In this document: piece after piece, positions 44,210-53,500 of the stretch
Position numbering within the stretch: position 1 is the stretch's first letter
Layout: the number at the start of each line of letters is the position of its first letter
Origin: Spirosoma endophyticum
GTDB lineage: Bacteria; Bacteroidota; Bacteroidia; Cytophagales; Spirosomataceae
Direction: 5' to 3'
Length of the DNA: 64,000 nucleotides
Assembly: GCF_900112365.1 (NCBI RefSeq)
Contig: NZ_FOLQ01000009.1
Coordinates: forward strand, 181,286 to 245,285
Position numbers and translations under genes: made by a program
Notes under the pieces: model-generated
Seen by the model: the letters and a program-made list of their open reading frames with translations, nothing else
What the model was told of the DNA's origin: nothing
The model's database searches: none

Positions 44210-45172
44210 CTATACTAAATACTTACCTAATTCAAAATCTTTTGACTGATAATATTGATTGCGTAAAGTTTCAAAATATTTACTTTTTCCGCTTCTTTCT
44301 AAATACTCGTTGTATAATCTGTTAGCAATCAAAAAAAGATAGTATCCGTATAAAGAAGAACAGCGGATTTTTTTATTAATTTCATCACCACTTAACGGAT
44401 TTATATTAACGAGCTCCTTTAAAATGTTATCTAAAGAATAATCACACGCAATTGGATAAATAGTTTTCCGAATAGATTGTATCGCATACGGGCCTTGGTA
44501 ATTAATTGAATTTCTCACGTCTGCTGGGAAGTTACTTTTATATGCAGAGCATAAGCTAATTAAACTTTTAATAATTGTTTTTTCATCATTACCACAATTT
44601 CTTGAAGATGTATCTAAAAATTTCTTTGCTTCAAACCAAGTGAGTTTATGTACACCTTCACCTTTGTTAACAAGCTTTACAATTACTGTACCAGTAGTAG
44701 TTTCTTCAATAAAATCAAAAAAATAATTGCTACTCTCTAAACTGATACTAGAGCTTGTGAAAAAATTGATATTGTTGCTTAAATTATTTAGTTGCTCTTT
44801 ATCGAAAAATACAAACCCTTTACGCGTAATTCTTAGTAAAAGCGTTGCTGAAAAAAAACTAAAATAATATTGAGTTACTGCGGACCAAATCGGTGAGGTT
44901 AAATTATTTGATTTTTGTAAGTCAATAAGTTGTAGCACTGCTTTCGTATAGAAATGTTCTATCTCTGCAACCAGACAACTATAAAACTTAGCTGAATCGT
45001 AAACGAGATCATATGTATCACCTACACGATTCACTCCTTGTACTTCCTCTGCTAAAAACTTTTTAAGATTCCAGTTGTCGATTTTCTTTAACGAAACGCT
45101 GTATGTTATTAGAGGGATAATGTATTCGTTACGCAATTTAAAGTAGTTTTTACCGAATAATTCAATAGCCAT
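44210..45172 (-). CDS. Helical protein with RNSINY motif, possible HEPN-like nuclease
   Basis: A 320-residue, predicted all-helical protein that I do not recognise by name. The segment WSAVTQYYFSFFSATLLLR (96-114) resembles the aromatic helix of HEPN folds. RNSINY at 220-225 resembles the Rx3NY/Rx4-6H catalytic motif of HEPN ribonucleases, with Asn-Tyr in place of His. It starts on the last base of the DGQHR gene stop (TGATG), so the two are translationally coupled and probably act together. It is convergent with the RT gene, ending 25 nt from it. A toxin or effector controlled by the DGQHR partner is the idea I favour; it is not proven by sequence. Confidence 0.6.
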   Translation of the reverse strand: MAIELFGKNYFKLRNEYIIPLITYSVSLKKIDNWNLKKFLAEEVQGVNRVGDTYDLVYDSAKFYSCLVAEIEHFYTKAVLQLIDLQKSNNLTSPIWSAVTQYYFSFFSATLLLRITRKGFVFFDKEQLNNLSNNINFFTSSSISLESSNYFFDFIEETTTGTVIVKLVNKGEGVHKLTWFEAKKFLDTSSRNCGNDEKTIIKSLISLCSAYKSNFPADVRNSINYQGPYAIQSIRKTIYPIACDYSLDNILKELVNINPLSGDEINKKIRCSSLYGYYLFLIANRLYNEYLERSGKSKYFETLRNQYYQSKDFELGKYLV

Positions 45173-46158
45173 CAGAAAATATTATTATTTAAAGTAAAAG
45201 CTTGCTTTAAAGAAGGATTTAATTCTTTTTTCATATCAGATACAACAGTAATTAATAAAGAATTACTTGACCCGGTATAATTATCAAAATTAAGTTTTGA
45301 TATAGGTTCAAGTGTAGAGTAGAAAGAATCAACTTTCAAATCTTTAAATTCTATTAAGGTTCTTTCTGTAACATCATTGAAAATCTCAAAAACCGCCCTA
45401 AATAAGGTTGAATTAGTAAGTTTAGCTCGGCTAGACTTACTAGTTGTGAAAACCATTTCGACTGCCTGCAAATAATTTTTGACAGCATTAAAAATAACTT
45501 CTACCGTTTGATCTTGGAAATACCCACTTTCAAAAAGCATATTTGTTGCTTTATTGAAAGTTACACGTGTAATATATCCTACCTTAGTCCTTGAAGGAGA
45601 CATAAAACCCGCCATTACGCTCTCTTTATTTAATTTATCAAATAATTCTCTTTGCTTTTCTTCTTTTTTGGTTTCTTTGCCGCTTAGGCTTTTAATGTCC
45701 AATAATAATGTAGTTGGCACTCCACGTTGAGTTGTATTTATGTCAATAAATAAATTAACTTCTTCATTAGTTTTTAAATTGTTGAAAATTACAACAGGCA
45801 TATGGTAATTGTTTTCTGACTTGAACAACCCATATAATCGATGTTGACCATCAAGAACTAAAAAACTATTTGCATTTGATACGAAGCTAATATAGTTGTC
45901 TTCATATGTAAATCTTGAATTATCTTGAGCACTAACTATTAGAGGAGATGGTAACACCCCCTCTTCTTCATTCATATATTTTGCTATATCTTTTGCTCTT
46001 GCCTCGTTTAGAACTCTTTGAAATCCTTTCTTGTTGTTTTCTTCTCTACGGGCAACATAACATACTTCTGCAAGTACTTTACTGTCAAGTACGGTAATGA
46101 AAAACTCTTTCTCATTTTGAATACAGCGGATAGCATGGGTTTTTATTGTCGTGGCCAT
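45172..46158 (-). CDS. DGQHR-domain (DndB-like) protein
   Basis: A 328-residue protein with the signature DGQHR at 103-107 (VLDGQHRLYG) and a following FIDINTTQRGVP segment (around 147-158), the pattern of the DndB/DGQHR family related to ParB-like NTP-binding proteins. Relatives act in DNA phosphorothioation regulation and in other restriction-like or 7-deazaguanine islands, but no dndACDE or dpd genes are in view here. It is the first gene of a coupled pair with the helical protein. An 18-bp perfect palindrome ends 4 bp before its ATG and could be an autoregulatory site. The gene is AT-rich and part of the island. Confidence 0.8.
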   Translation of the reverse strand: MATTIKTHAIRCIQNEKEFFITVLDSKVLAEVCYVARREENNKKGFQRVLNEARAKDIAKYMNEEEGVLPSPLIVSAQDNSRFTYEDNYISFVSNANSFLVLDGQHRLYGLFKSENNYHMPVVIFNNLKTNEEVNLFIDINTTQRGVPTTLLLDIKSLSGKETKKEEKQRELFDKLNKESVMAGFMSPSRTKVGYITRVTFNKATNMLFESGYFQDQTVEVIFNAVKNYLQAVEMVFTTSKSSRAKLTNSTLFRAVFEIFNDVTERTLIEFKDLKVDSFYSTLEPISKLNFDNYTGSSNSLLITVVSDMKKELNPSLKQAFTLNNNIF

Positions 46159-46162
46159 TTAC

Positions 46163-46180
46163 GAAAAATTTAAATTTTTC
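46163..46180. promoter_or_regulatory. 18-bp perfect palindrome before the DGQHR gene
   Basis: GAAAAATTT followed by its exact complement AAATTTTTC, four base pairs upstream of the start codon. Such A/T palindromes occur by chance in AT-rich DNA, but the position suits an operator. Confidence 0.4.
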
Positions 46181-46182
46181 TT

Positions 46183-46508
46183 TTATAATTTTGCAAGGTA
46201 TATCATTTTTTTCATTGAAGCTGTTTTGACTTTCAGTTTCCGGTTGATTTTTCGTAGGAAAATGTCTGAGAATGCGATAAAACATAGGCTCATCCAATTT
46301 TTCACCGAAAATTCAAACCGTACTAACATGGCTTTGAAGCCGTCGATCCAAGCATTGGCGTGCTCAATGAAGGAACGATCTTGATGAGTCGATGAAAAAT
46401 ACATCCCACAACCTCCGTCAAAGAGACTGTCGTTTCAAATCCACGTTGCCCGATTGTCAAATGTGGCAAAATCCACGTTTCAATCATAGATTTGTCTATG
46501 ATCTCCAT
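46183..46508 (-). pseudogene. Internally deleted IS5-type transposase remnant
   Basis: The minus strand holds the N-terminus of an IS5/DUF4096-type transposase (MIETWILPHLTIGQRGF ... VVGCIFHRL) ending near 46430. In another frame it is followed by the C-terminus (DRSFIEHANAWIDGFKAML, then RKINRK) from about 46400 to 46183. The central catalytic part, several hundred bases in a full element, is missing and the junction is out of frame. Terminal inverted repeats could not be identified. It lies immediately upstream of the DGQHR gene and may mark the island border. Confidence 0.75.
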
Positions 46509-46629
46509 TTCTGTGTTTATTGAAAATTCGCACCTCAAAATTCACACAGCTTTGGGGATTTTCCTGAAAGTTTAAACAGCTTCGTTTTAATCTTAAACAG
46601 GCGCATTTAGTAAACGGTATTAAAATTCA

Positions 46630-48300
46630 TTATCCCATCTCAATCTTGTCCCACCCCGTATTTTTATACACACGTAGCAAATACCAGAATGCACCCGCTG
46701 ATAAGGGTATGGCTATCCAGACGCCATAGGGCAGGAAAGTCAGGCCGTAGTGCGAGAAACCGACGATCCCCAAGACAATACTGATCAGCAGGCCGCGGGC
46801 TGTGTTGTTTTGTTTTAAAGCATCCGGGGGTGTTGAGAACGGCAGATAATGGGTTGAGAGCAAGGCCGCGCTAACCAGCATGATCAATGAATTACTGAAC
46901 GCGAGTAAGACGTCGCCAATCTTGTCGATGCCGTATCGATACAGGATATAAGCTGACACGACGACATAAAATGGTGCTAGTAATTTGACCATTAACGCTT
47001 TCAGGGCGCCCGATAATACATCGCCTGGGTTACGAATGGGCGCACTGCCGTAAACCCATGACGCCCGGTAATTATCCGAGATACCCAGTTGATTTTGCGC
47101 CACCAGTACGTAGAGACTCGCGAAATAAAGCGCAAACAGATAGAAAAAGCCGGTCGATCCAAAACTCTGCCCCCGGACCGACATCACCACGACATAGGCT
47201 AGCCCAAACCCTAACTGAGGGTAGGTTTTTAGCTTGAATTTCCGATCGCGACCCGTTATGCGCCACGTAAACGCAAAGGCTGCCCGTTCGAGCGGGCTGT
47301 CGGTAAACCAATCGGATAGGCGTTCGATCCACCCCGTTTGACTCTGGTGTTGTCCCTGTGCTAACGTAGCAGGAATGACGGTAGAACTTTCCTGATCAAT
47401 ACTGCTTAATGTTTGTGTGAAACCAGCAGTCAGAAACCGGTTCATGAACCACAGGCCAGCGAAGGGCGTCAGTAGCGCCAGTGCTCCGAAAATCAGGTGC
47501 GTTGCGTCAACCATGGGCCGAACAACCATATCGACAGCGCCCGCCATCCACATCGGTGGAATCAGGTAATGCCACCATTGATGCGTCAGGGCCTGAGTCA
47601 GCATCGTTTGCGTGTCCATCAGGCGGGGTAAAAGCTGGTAGCCACCGTAGAATAGAATCGCCATCACGATCTGGAAATAATTGATGACCTCGCGTAACTT
47701 TTCTTCGCTGATGAAACGCATCAGGACGAGATAGAATACATTGGTCAAAAACACCATCAGTACGGCTGATAGCAGACTCATTAGTAAATACAAAAGGCCA
47801 GCCAGTGCGCCAAAGCGATAGGTGACAATCAGCACACCCACTATGGATAGGGATAACGCAATGGAGGCCAGGTAACTGGTAATATGCACCACGCGAGCCA
47901 GCCAGAGCGTTCGGCTGTTGACGGGTCGCGGTAAAATGATCTGGTTGTCAGACGAATCCAGAATGACCGACGAAAAATCAGAAATGAGCGTCATGGCGCA
48001 GAGAGCCATGATATATGAGAATTGCAAGGTAAGCGGGAAGAACAACCGGTCACGTTCGGGCGCGGCCAGCATGGCCAGACTAATCAGCCCGCCAATCAAA
48101 GTGTAGACAAGGAGGACGCGGGTGAAACTGTTGTTGCTTTCGGCTGATTGCTTGCCATAACGACCCAGCCCAACACTTGGTCGGCGGTTATCCATCGTTA
48201 ATTTGACCTGCACAATCGCTCGGAGCTGGCTGTAATCGGCACCCGATGCCCGAATTAACGGTTGCAGCCGGTCCAGAAGCCAAAGGATACTACGTGTCAT
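46630..48300 (-). CDS. ABC exporter permease
   Basis: A 556-residue polytopic membrane protein with about 11-12 hydrophobic segments spread over its length and a soluble loop around 300-345. It resembles the large ABC-2-type permeases of Bacteroidota whose ATPase gene lies just upstream. The loop contains DRKFKLKTYPQLG, and the following helices begin with GFGLAYVVVMSV. It starts five nucleotides after the ATPase stop, so the two form one operon and one transporter. Substrate unknown; no accessory membrane-fusion gene is present. It is the first core gene to the right of the AT-rich island, and its base composition is that of the chromosome. Confidence 0.8.
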   Translation of the reverse strand: MTRSILWLLDRLQPLIRASGADYSQLRAIVQVKLTMDNRRPSVGLGRYGKQSAESNNSFTRVLLVYTLIGGLISLAMLAAPERDRLFFPLTLQFSYIMALCAMTLISDFSSVILDSSDNQIILPRPVNSRTLWLARVVHITSYLASIALSLSIVGVLIVTYRFGALAGLLYLLMSLLSAVLMVFLTNVFYLVLMRFISEEKLREVINYFQIVMAILFYGGYQLLPRLMDTQTMLTQALTHQWWHYLIPPMWMAGAVDMVVRPMVDATHLIFGALALLTPFAGLWFMNRFLTAGFTQTLSSIDQESSTVIPATLAQGQHQSQTGWIERLSDWFTDSPLERAAFAFTWRITGRDRKFKLKTYPQLGFGLAYVVVMSVRGQSFGSTGFFYLFALYFASLYVLVAQNQLGISDNYRASWVYGSAPIRNPGDVLSGALKALMVKLLAPFYVVVSAYILYRYGIDKIGDVLLAFSNSLIMLVSAALLSTHYLPFSTPPDALKQNNTARGLLISIVLGIVGFSHYGLTFLPYGVWIAIPLSAGAFWYLLRVYKNTGWDKIEMG

Positions 48301-48305
48301 ACCGG

Positions 48306-49121
48306 TTAATTCTTCAGCGTGTGAATAAACTCCTCCGCTATGCCCGTTTGGCCTTCGCTGCCAGTAAGTTCGGCGAAGAGTTGTTCGAGGGATTCAGGCC
48401 GTTGGTGCTGCAATTCGGCGAACGTACCATCGGCGATAATCTGGCCCTGATTGATGATGATAATCCGGTCTGAAATCTTTTCCACTACGTCCATAATGTG
48501 CGAGCTGTAGAAGATTGTCTTGCCACTGTTCGCCAGTTGCCGGATGATTTCCTTGACCAGCACCACCGCGTTGGCATCTAGACCCGACAGGGGTTCATCC
48601 AGGAAAATAACGTCGGGATTATGGAGCAGCCCCGAAATAAGCAAGACTTTCTGGCGCATTCCCTTCGAGAAAGTTGTCATGCGGGCGTTTGCATGGTCGC
48701 TGAGTTGAAACAGACGTAGCAGATCAAGGGCTTTTCGCTCGATTTCTGTAGCATCCAGGCTGTACAACTGCCCGATGAATTGCAGGTATTCCATGGGCGT
48801 CAGCGTATCGTACAGGGCTGCATTTTCGGGAACGTAGCCAATTCGGCGCTTAATGTCGAGCGACTGGGTTTTTACGTCCATACCCAACACGGTTGCTTCG
48901 CCTGTGTAGTCGGGCAGCATACCGATCAGGATTTTGATGGTCGTTGATTTTCCGGCGCCATTCGGGCCAATATAGCCGACGACCTGACCAGCCGCTACGC
49001 TTAAATCAATCCCTTTCAGAACCGGCGTTGAGCCATATGATTTATAAATATTCTGAAGCTGGATAACGGGGGGAACGGTCGTTACACTTGCTGAAAAAGT
49101 TTCTTGTTCCATTGAAAACAA
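48306..49121 (-). CDS. ABC transporter ATP-binding protein
   Basis: A 271-residue nucleotide-binding subunit. Walker A is GPNGAGKST (around residue 54-62), the signature region reads FSKGMRQKV, Walker B is DVIFLDEPLSGLD and the H-loop YSSHIMD. This is the CcmA/NatA-like type that pairs with ABC-2 permeases. It precedes its permease by five nucleotides. A start three codons later (MEQETF) is equally possible. The ATPase powers export or membrane-associated transport of an unknown substrate. Upstream, a stem (CCCGTTCGGCAGTAAG region near 49170) lies between this gene and asd. Confidence 0.92.
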   Translation of the reverse strand: MFSMEQETFSASVTTVPPVIQLQNIYKSYGSTPVLKGIDLSVAAGQVVGYIGPNGAGKSTTIKILIGMLPDYTGEATVLGMDVKTQSLDIKRRIGYVPENAALYDTLTPMEYLQFIGQLYSLDATEIERKALDLLRLFQLSDHANARMTTFSKGMRQKVLLISGLLHNPDVIFLDEPLSGLDANAVVLVKEIIRQLANSGKTIFYSSHIMDVVEKISDRIIIINQGQIIADGTFAELQHQRPESLEQLFAELTGSEGQTGIAEEFIHTLKN

Positions 49122-49215
49122 CCTGTATACGGTAAATTCGATATGTAATATAAGCGAAAAGTCCCGCCCAGCTTACTGCCGAACGGGACTTCTGGTCTTT
49201 ATTCAGGAAGAATGG

Positions 49216-50229
49216 TTACGCGGCTACTTCTTCCGCTTCCACCAGATTATGTTTCAGTAAATATTCAGCGATTTGCACAGCGTTGGTTGCCGCGCCTTTG
49301 CGAAGATTGTCCGCCACGATCCACATATTCAGTGTTTTGGGCTGGCTTTCATCGCGCCGGATGCGACCTACAAAGACTTCATCTTTACCGTGCGCTGTCA
49401 GCGGCATCGGGTAGATTTTGTTTTTCGGATCGTCCTGGACAATAACGCCTTCGGCATTTGTCAGTAAATCAACGACTTCGCTGATCTCAAACTCGTTTTC
49501 AAATTCAACGTTCACGGCTTCGGAGTGCCCGCCGATCGTTGGGATACGTACCGTGGTGGCCGTTACCTGAATCGAATCGTCGCCCATGATTTTCTTGGTC
49601 TCATTGACCATCTTCATCTCTTCTTTGGTATAGCCATTGTCGAGGAAGACGTCAATGTGCGGCAGTACGTTCAGATCAATCGGATGGGGGTACACTTTCG
49701 GTGCGTCGGTATTGCCAGCACGTTCGGCGTAAAGCTGATCGACGGCGGCTTTACCCGTACCCGTTACGGATTGGTAGGTCGAAACGACGACACGTTTGAT
49801 TTTATAGCGATCGTGGAGTGGTTTCAGGGCCACCACCATCTGAATGGTCGAGCAGTTTGGATTGGCAATGATTTTGTCTTCTGGCGTCAGCGTATTCGCA
49901 TTGATTTCGGGAACGACCAGCTTTTTGCTGGGGTCCATACGCCAGGCCGACGAGTTATCGACAACCGTGATGCCCGCTTCTGCAAATTTGGGAGCCAGAG
50001 CTAACGACGTACTACCACCCGCCGAAAAAATCGCAATGGCAGGTTTGGCAGCAATGGCATCTTCGAAGCTAACAACCGTGTATGATTTACCCTTAAACTC
50101 GACCTGTTTACCAACCGACCGCTCGGAAGCAACGGGAATGAGTTCAGAAACAGGGAAGTTGCGTTCTGCCAGCACCTTCAGGATTTCGCCACCGACCAAG
50201 CCAGTAGCCCCAACGACTGCGATTTTCAT
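49216..50229 (-). CDS. asd: Aspartate-semialdehyde dehydrogenase
   Basis: Reduces aspartyl phosphate to aspartate semialdehyde with NADPH, feeding lysine, diaminopimelate, threonine and methionine synthesis. The 337-residue length fits the family. The Rossmann motif GATGLVGGEI opens the protein, the catalytic Cys is in NPNCST, and the substrate Arg/His lies in RIPTIGGHSEA. It is cytosolic and monocistronic as far as can be seen. On the minus strand a -7 box TACTTTTG (50263-50270) lies 34 nt before the ATG. Confidence 0.96.
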   Translation of the reverse strand: MKIAVVGATGLVGGEILKVLAERNFPVSELIPVASERSVGKQVEFKGKSYTVVSFEDAIAAKPAIAIFSAGGSTSLALAPKFAEAGITVVDNSSAWRMDPSKKLVVPEINANTLTPEDKIIANPNCSTIQMVVALKPLHDRYKIKRVVVSTYQSVTGTGKAAVDQLYAERAGNTDAPKVYPHPIDLNVLPHIDVFLDNGYTKEEMKMVNETKKIMGDDSIQVTATTVRIPTIGGHSEAVNVEFENEFEISEVVDLLTNAEGVIVQDDPKNKIYPMPLTAHGKDEVFVGRIRRDESQPKTLNMWIVADNLRKGAATNAVQIAEYLLKHNLVEAEEVAA

Positions 50230-50536
50230 AATAATTTAGACAATTGATTAAAGAATTGGGTGCAAAAGTACGGTAAAAGTTTGACGGACAGGCGGTGTAC
50301 TTTAAAAAAACTTGGTGCCTCCGACCCAATCCTGAGTGATCTTGTTCAATGATATGTACCGTATTAAGTACCGCGTCAATATGAGCAAAAGGGGAGGACG
50401 TAGTGCAGAACAATAAGACCAAGTATTAGCTATAACCCTCTTTTGGTTAATATAGGGCTATATTCCTCGGCAAGCTGTCGTCTTCTTATAGACAGGTGAT
50501 TATATTTGACGATAAATCGTGTCGCGGAACCTGCTT
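50230..50536. other. Divergent intergenic region asd / transporter-like gene
   Basis: About 300 nt. The minus strand has a TACTTTTG box at 50263-50270 for asd. On the plus strand I see no convincing promoter, RNA or small gene. Confidence 0.45.
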
Positions 50537-53500
50537 ATGAACGTTGGTGCAGCCCCTACTTATCAACCTTCTCCTTTTATTCAACGATGGCAGCGTGCCC
50601 TGGGCATTCGGCCAGATGAAGGCCGAACGGTAGGGCTATTTTTTGTCCATAATTTTCTTTTAGGTATTGGTACGATCCTTATTTATGTGGCCGCCAATGC
50701 CATTCTGCTGGAAAATCATCCCGAAACCAGCCTGCCCGTTGCCTACATCGCATCGGCGGTGGCGATGATTATTGTCGGTCGGTTATACGCCTATTTCGAG
50801 CATCAACTGGTGCTACGTAGCCTGGCCGTACGGGTATTGGTGGCGGCTGTTGTCATGACCATAGTTGTCGGGATACTGGTTATTGTGGGCCACTCTGTTG
50901 CAGCAGCGGTGGCGATTATGACGGGTTACCGACTTATCTACCTGCTGACGAATCTTGAATTCTGGGGCGTTTCGGCGGTTGTGTTCGATACTCGGCAAAG
51001 CAAGCGTTTGTTTGGCGTAATCAGTTCAGGCGATATGCCAGCCAAAGCAATAGGCGGTATTCTAACGGCTTTGGTACATGCTCATGCCGATGTACTCCGT
51101 CTGATAATCGTTGCCTTCGGGGCGTTTTTGGCGGCACTATACGTACTTCAGTTAACCATTCAGTCGCACGATGTGCACGCGCCCCATCAGCCACCGCGCC
51201 CCGCCCGTCGCGAACCATCGCGGCTGATAGGCCAGCGGTTTGGTGGGAGTGAACTGGTGTTCTATATGTGTGTGAGTCTGGCGGCATTGGCAGCCGTGGC
51301 AACTGAAATCGAATATAACTTCTTCATTAACGTTAAGCACCGGTTTCACGACCAGACGGATGTCATTCGCTACGTTAGCTACATACTGGCGCTAACGTAT
51401 GGGCTGGCGATGTTGGCCAAATTGCTTCTGTCACGTCAGGTTCTCGACCAGTTTGGGGTACAGCGCTCCCTGCTCGTACTCCCCTGGGTAGCCTTAGCCG
51501 GTCTGGCCATACTGACCTTTGTGAATAGCTTCGTTACGAACGAAACTGTATTGCTCATCTATTTCTGTGGCCTCTATCTGGTGTTTGAAGTCGTGCGTCG
51601 TGCGTTGTTCGATCCGGTCTTTCTGGTATTATTTCAGCCTTTATTGCCTCCTCAGCGGCTTAAAGGCCATACGCTGGCGAAGGGTCTTTATGAGCCACTT
51701 GGCCTGGGAATTGCCGGATTCATGATTTTTATTCTCCATGCAAACCTCCAGTCTTGGGTGCCGTTGGTGTGGATTGCGGTGATGGCTGGAGCCATATGGT
51801 TATTGCGCCATACGTATCAACGGTATCTGCATGAGTTGAATGATGCTATCGGTCGTCGCTTTCTGGAAAGTGAGCAACTGGCGATGCCCACCGCGGCCAA
51901 AAAGAGTCTGGTAAATCAATTGCAAAGCCGTAATCCCGACGACGTACTAACGGCTATCGGCTGGCTCGATGCTTACAATCCTGCTGAACTGGCGCATCAA
52001 ACGCTGCCGTTGCTAGCGCATCCTGATGCCGATGTCCGACGGCGAACGATGGATGCAATTGCCCATCAGAATAAGTTGGTGCCAGTTCGGCAGTTGATGC
52101 ACATTGCGCTGACCGATACGGAGCCCTTACTACGTCAGCAGGCGGCTTATTTGCTGGGACGGCGTATTAGTGCTGAACCGAGCGAACTGGCGCCGTTGCT
52201 AAACCATACCGATTTATATATTCGGCAGGGGGCCATCAAGGGCGTACTGGAATTGAATCCCCGTGATGTTGCTGCTCGTCAGGGATTAACCCAACTGGCA
52301 AATGATGCCGATCCAGAACATCAGAAAATTGCCTTGACTCTGATTGCATCGCTGCGACTGAATGACCTTGTGCCGCTGGTGACTGAACGATTGGCAAGTT
52401 CGAATCTTGAGGTGAAAAAAGCGGCTATTGCCGCGGCCGGTTACTTACCAGATGCTGGTCTGACGACTTATTTACTAGCTAACCTGACTGATAAAACTAT
52501 TGGTCGGGCTGTTACGCAGGCACTGAAAAACCGAAATGACGAAACGATTCCCGCCCTGAATCAGATGCGAAAATCAGCGCCTGACCGCCTGACGCTGGAA
52601 CGTATTGCCGCCATTTGTGGCGCCATCCATACCGCCGAAAGCCGTCAATTGCTGAATTCCCTCGCTCAGCAACCGGATTTAATGATACGGGGTGCTGCCC
52701 TGCGGGCATTACGTCGTTTCCCGAACGATTCTGCTGATGACAATATGTTTCGCAGTCTTATGCGCGACGAAGTTGCGCTGGCACAACGGCTCATGCAGGG
52801 AAGCCTGACCGATCCTGATCTGGCCGAAACGCTTGATTACGAGATGTCGATATTGATCCAGCGGCTGTTCGATATATTGGCACAACTCTACGACGCCGAA
52901 ACAATTGCCGGAGCCCGAATGGGTATTGGGCATCCCGCCCGCGAACGCCGGGCCAATGCACTCGAAATGCTCGATAATCTGGTGCCCAGAGCGACGTACC
53001 AAACATTGCAGGCATTGGTCGATGATCTGCCCCGCTCCGAAAAAATACGTATACTTGATGCAGAACTTGGCCCAATGCCCGAATCCGAATCCATCCGCGA
53101 TTTTATTTTACGAGTGGGTGAGACAGTTTTTTCGGCCTGGACAGTCAGTATTGTTTTGCGAAGTTTGCCTTCGGAAGATGAATTGGCAGCTCGTCAACGG
53201 TTAGCATCGCGCTTTTCTGCTTTATCCCCCCTGCTTATGAGTCACTCATCGCATTCAACCGATCAGATTTCAGCTTACGACCGGGTCTTGCTACTGGCGC
53301 ATACCAGTTTATTTGATCAGACGCCTAACAACGTACTGGCCAGTATTACGCCGATTATGAAGGAAGAGCAGCACCAGGCAGGTAATACCATTTTTCATAA
53401 AGGGGATCTTGGTACGGGCATGTATGTCATTTATACGGGCGAAGTCGCCATTCTTGATGGCGATACGGAATTAGCTCGTTTTAGCCGGGGCGATTTCTTC

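Larger units (their letters stand above)
41123..46629. other. AT-rich accessory island behind tRNA-Leu
   Basis: Between tRNA-Leu and the ABC exporter the DNA is clearly richer in A and T (by eye near 30% GC, not computed) and uses A/T-ending codons. It also lacks the GCTACGT word common on both sides. It holds a primase-like gene, a reverse transcriptase with leader RNA, a DGQHR/HEPN-like pair and a decayed transposase. I found no copy of the tRNA 3' end at the right border, so integration into the tRNA is not proven. Confidence 0.75.

Noticed and set aside
45172..46158. DNA phosphorothioation (Dnd) system
   Set aside because: Only the DGQHR/DndB-like protein is present; no dndA, C, D, E or fgh homologues are in the window.
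40989..46629. Integration of the island by tRNA-directed recombination with an att repeat
   Set aside because: I searched the right border by eye for the tRNA-Leu 3' end and found no copy, so no attachment site is annotated.
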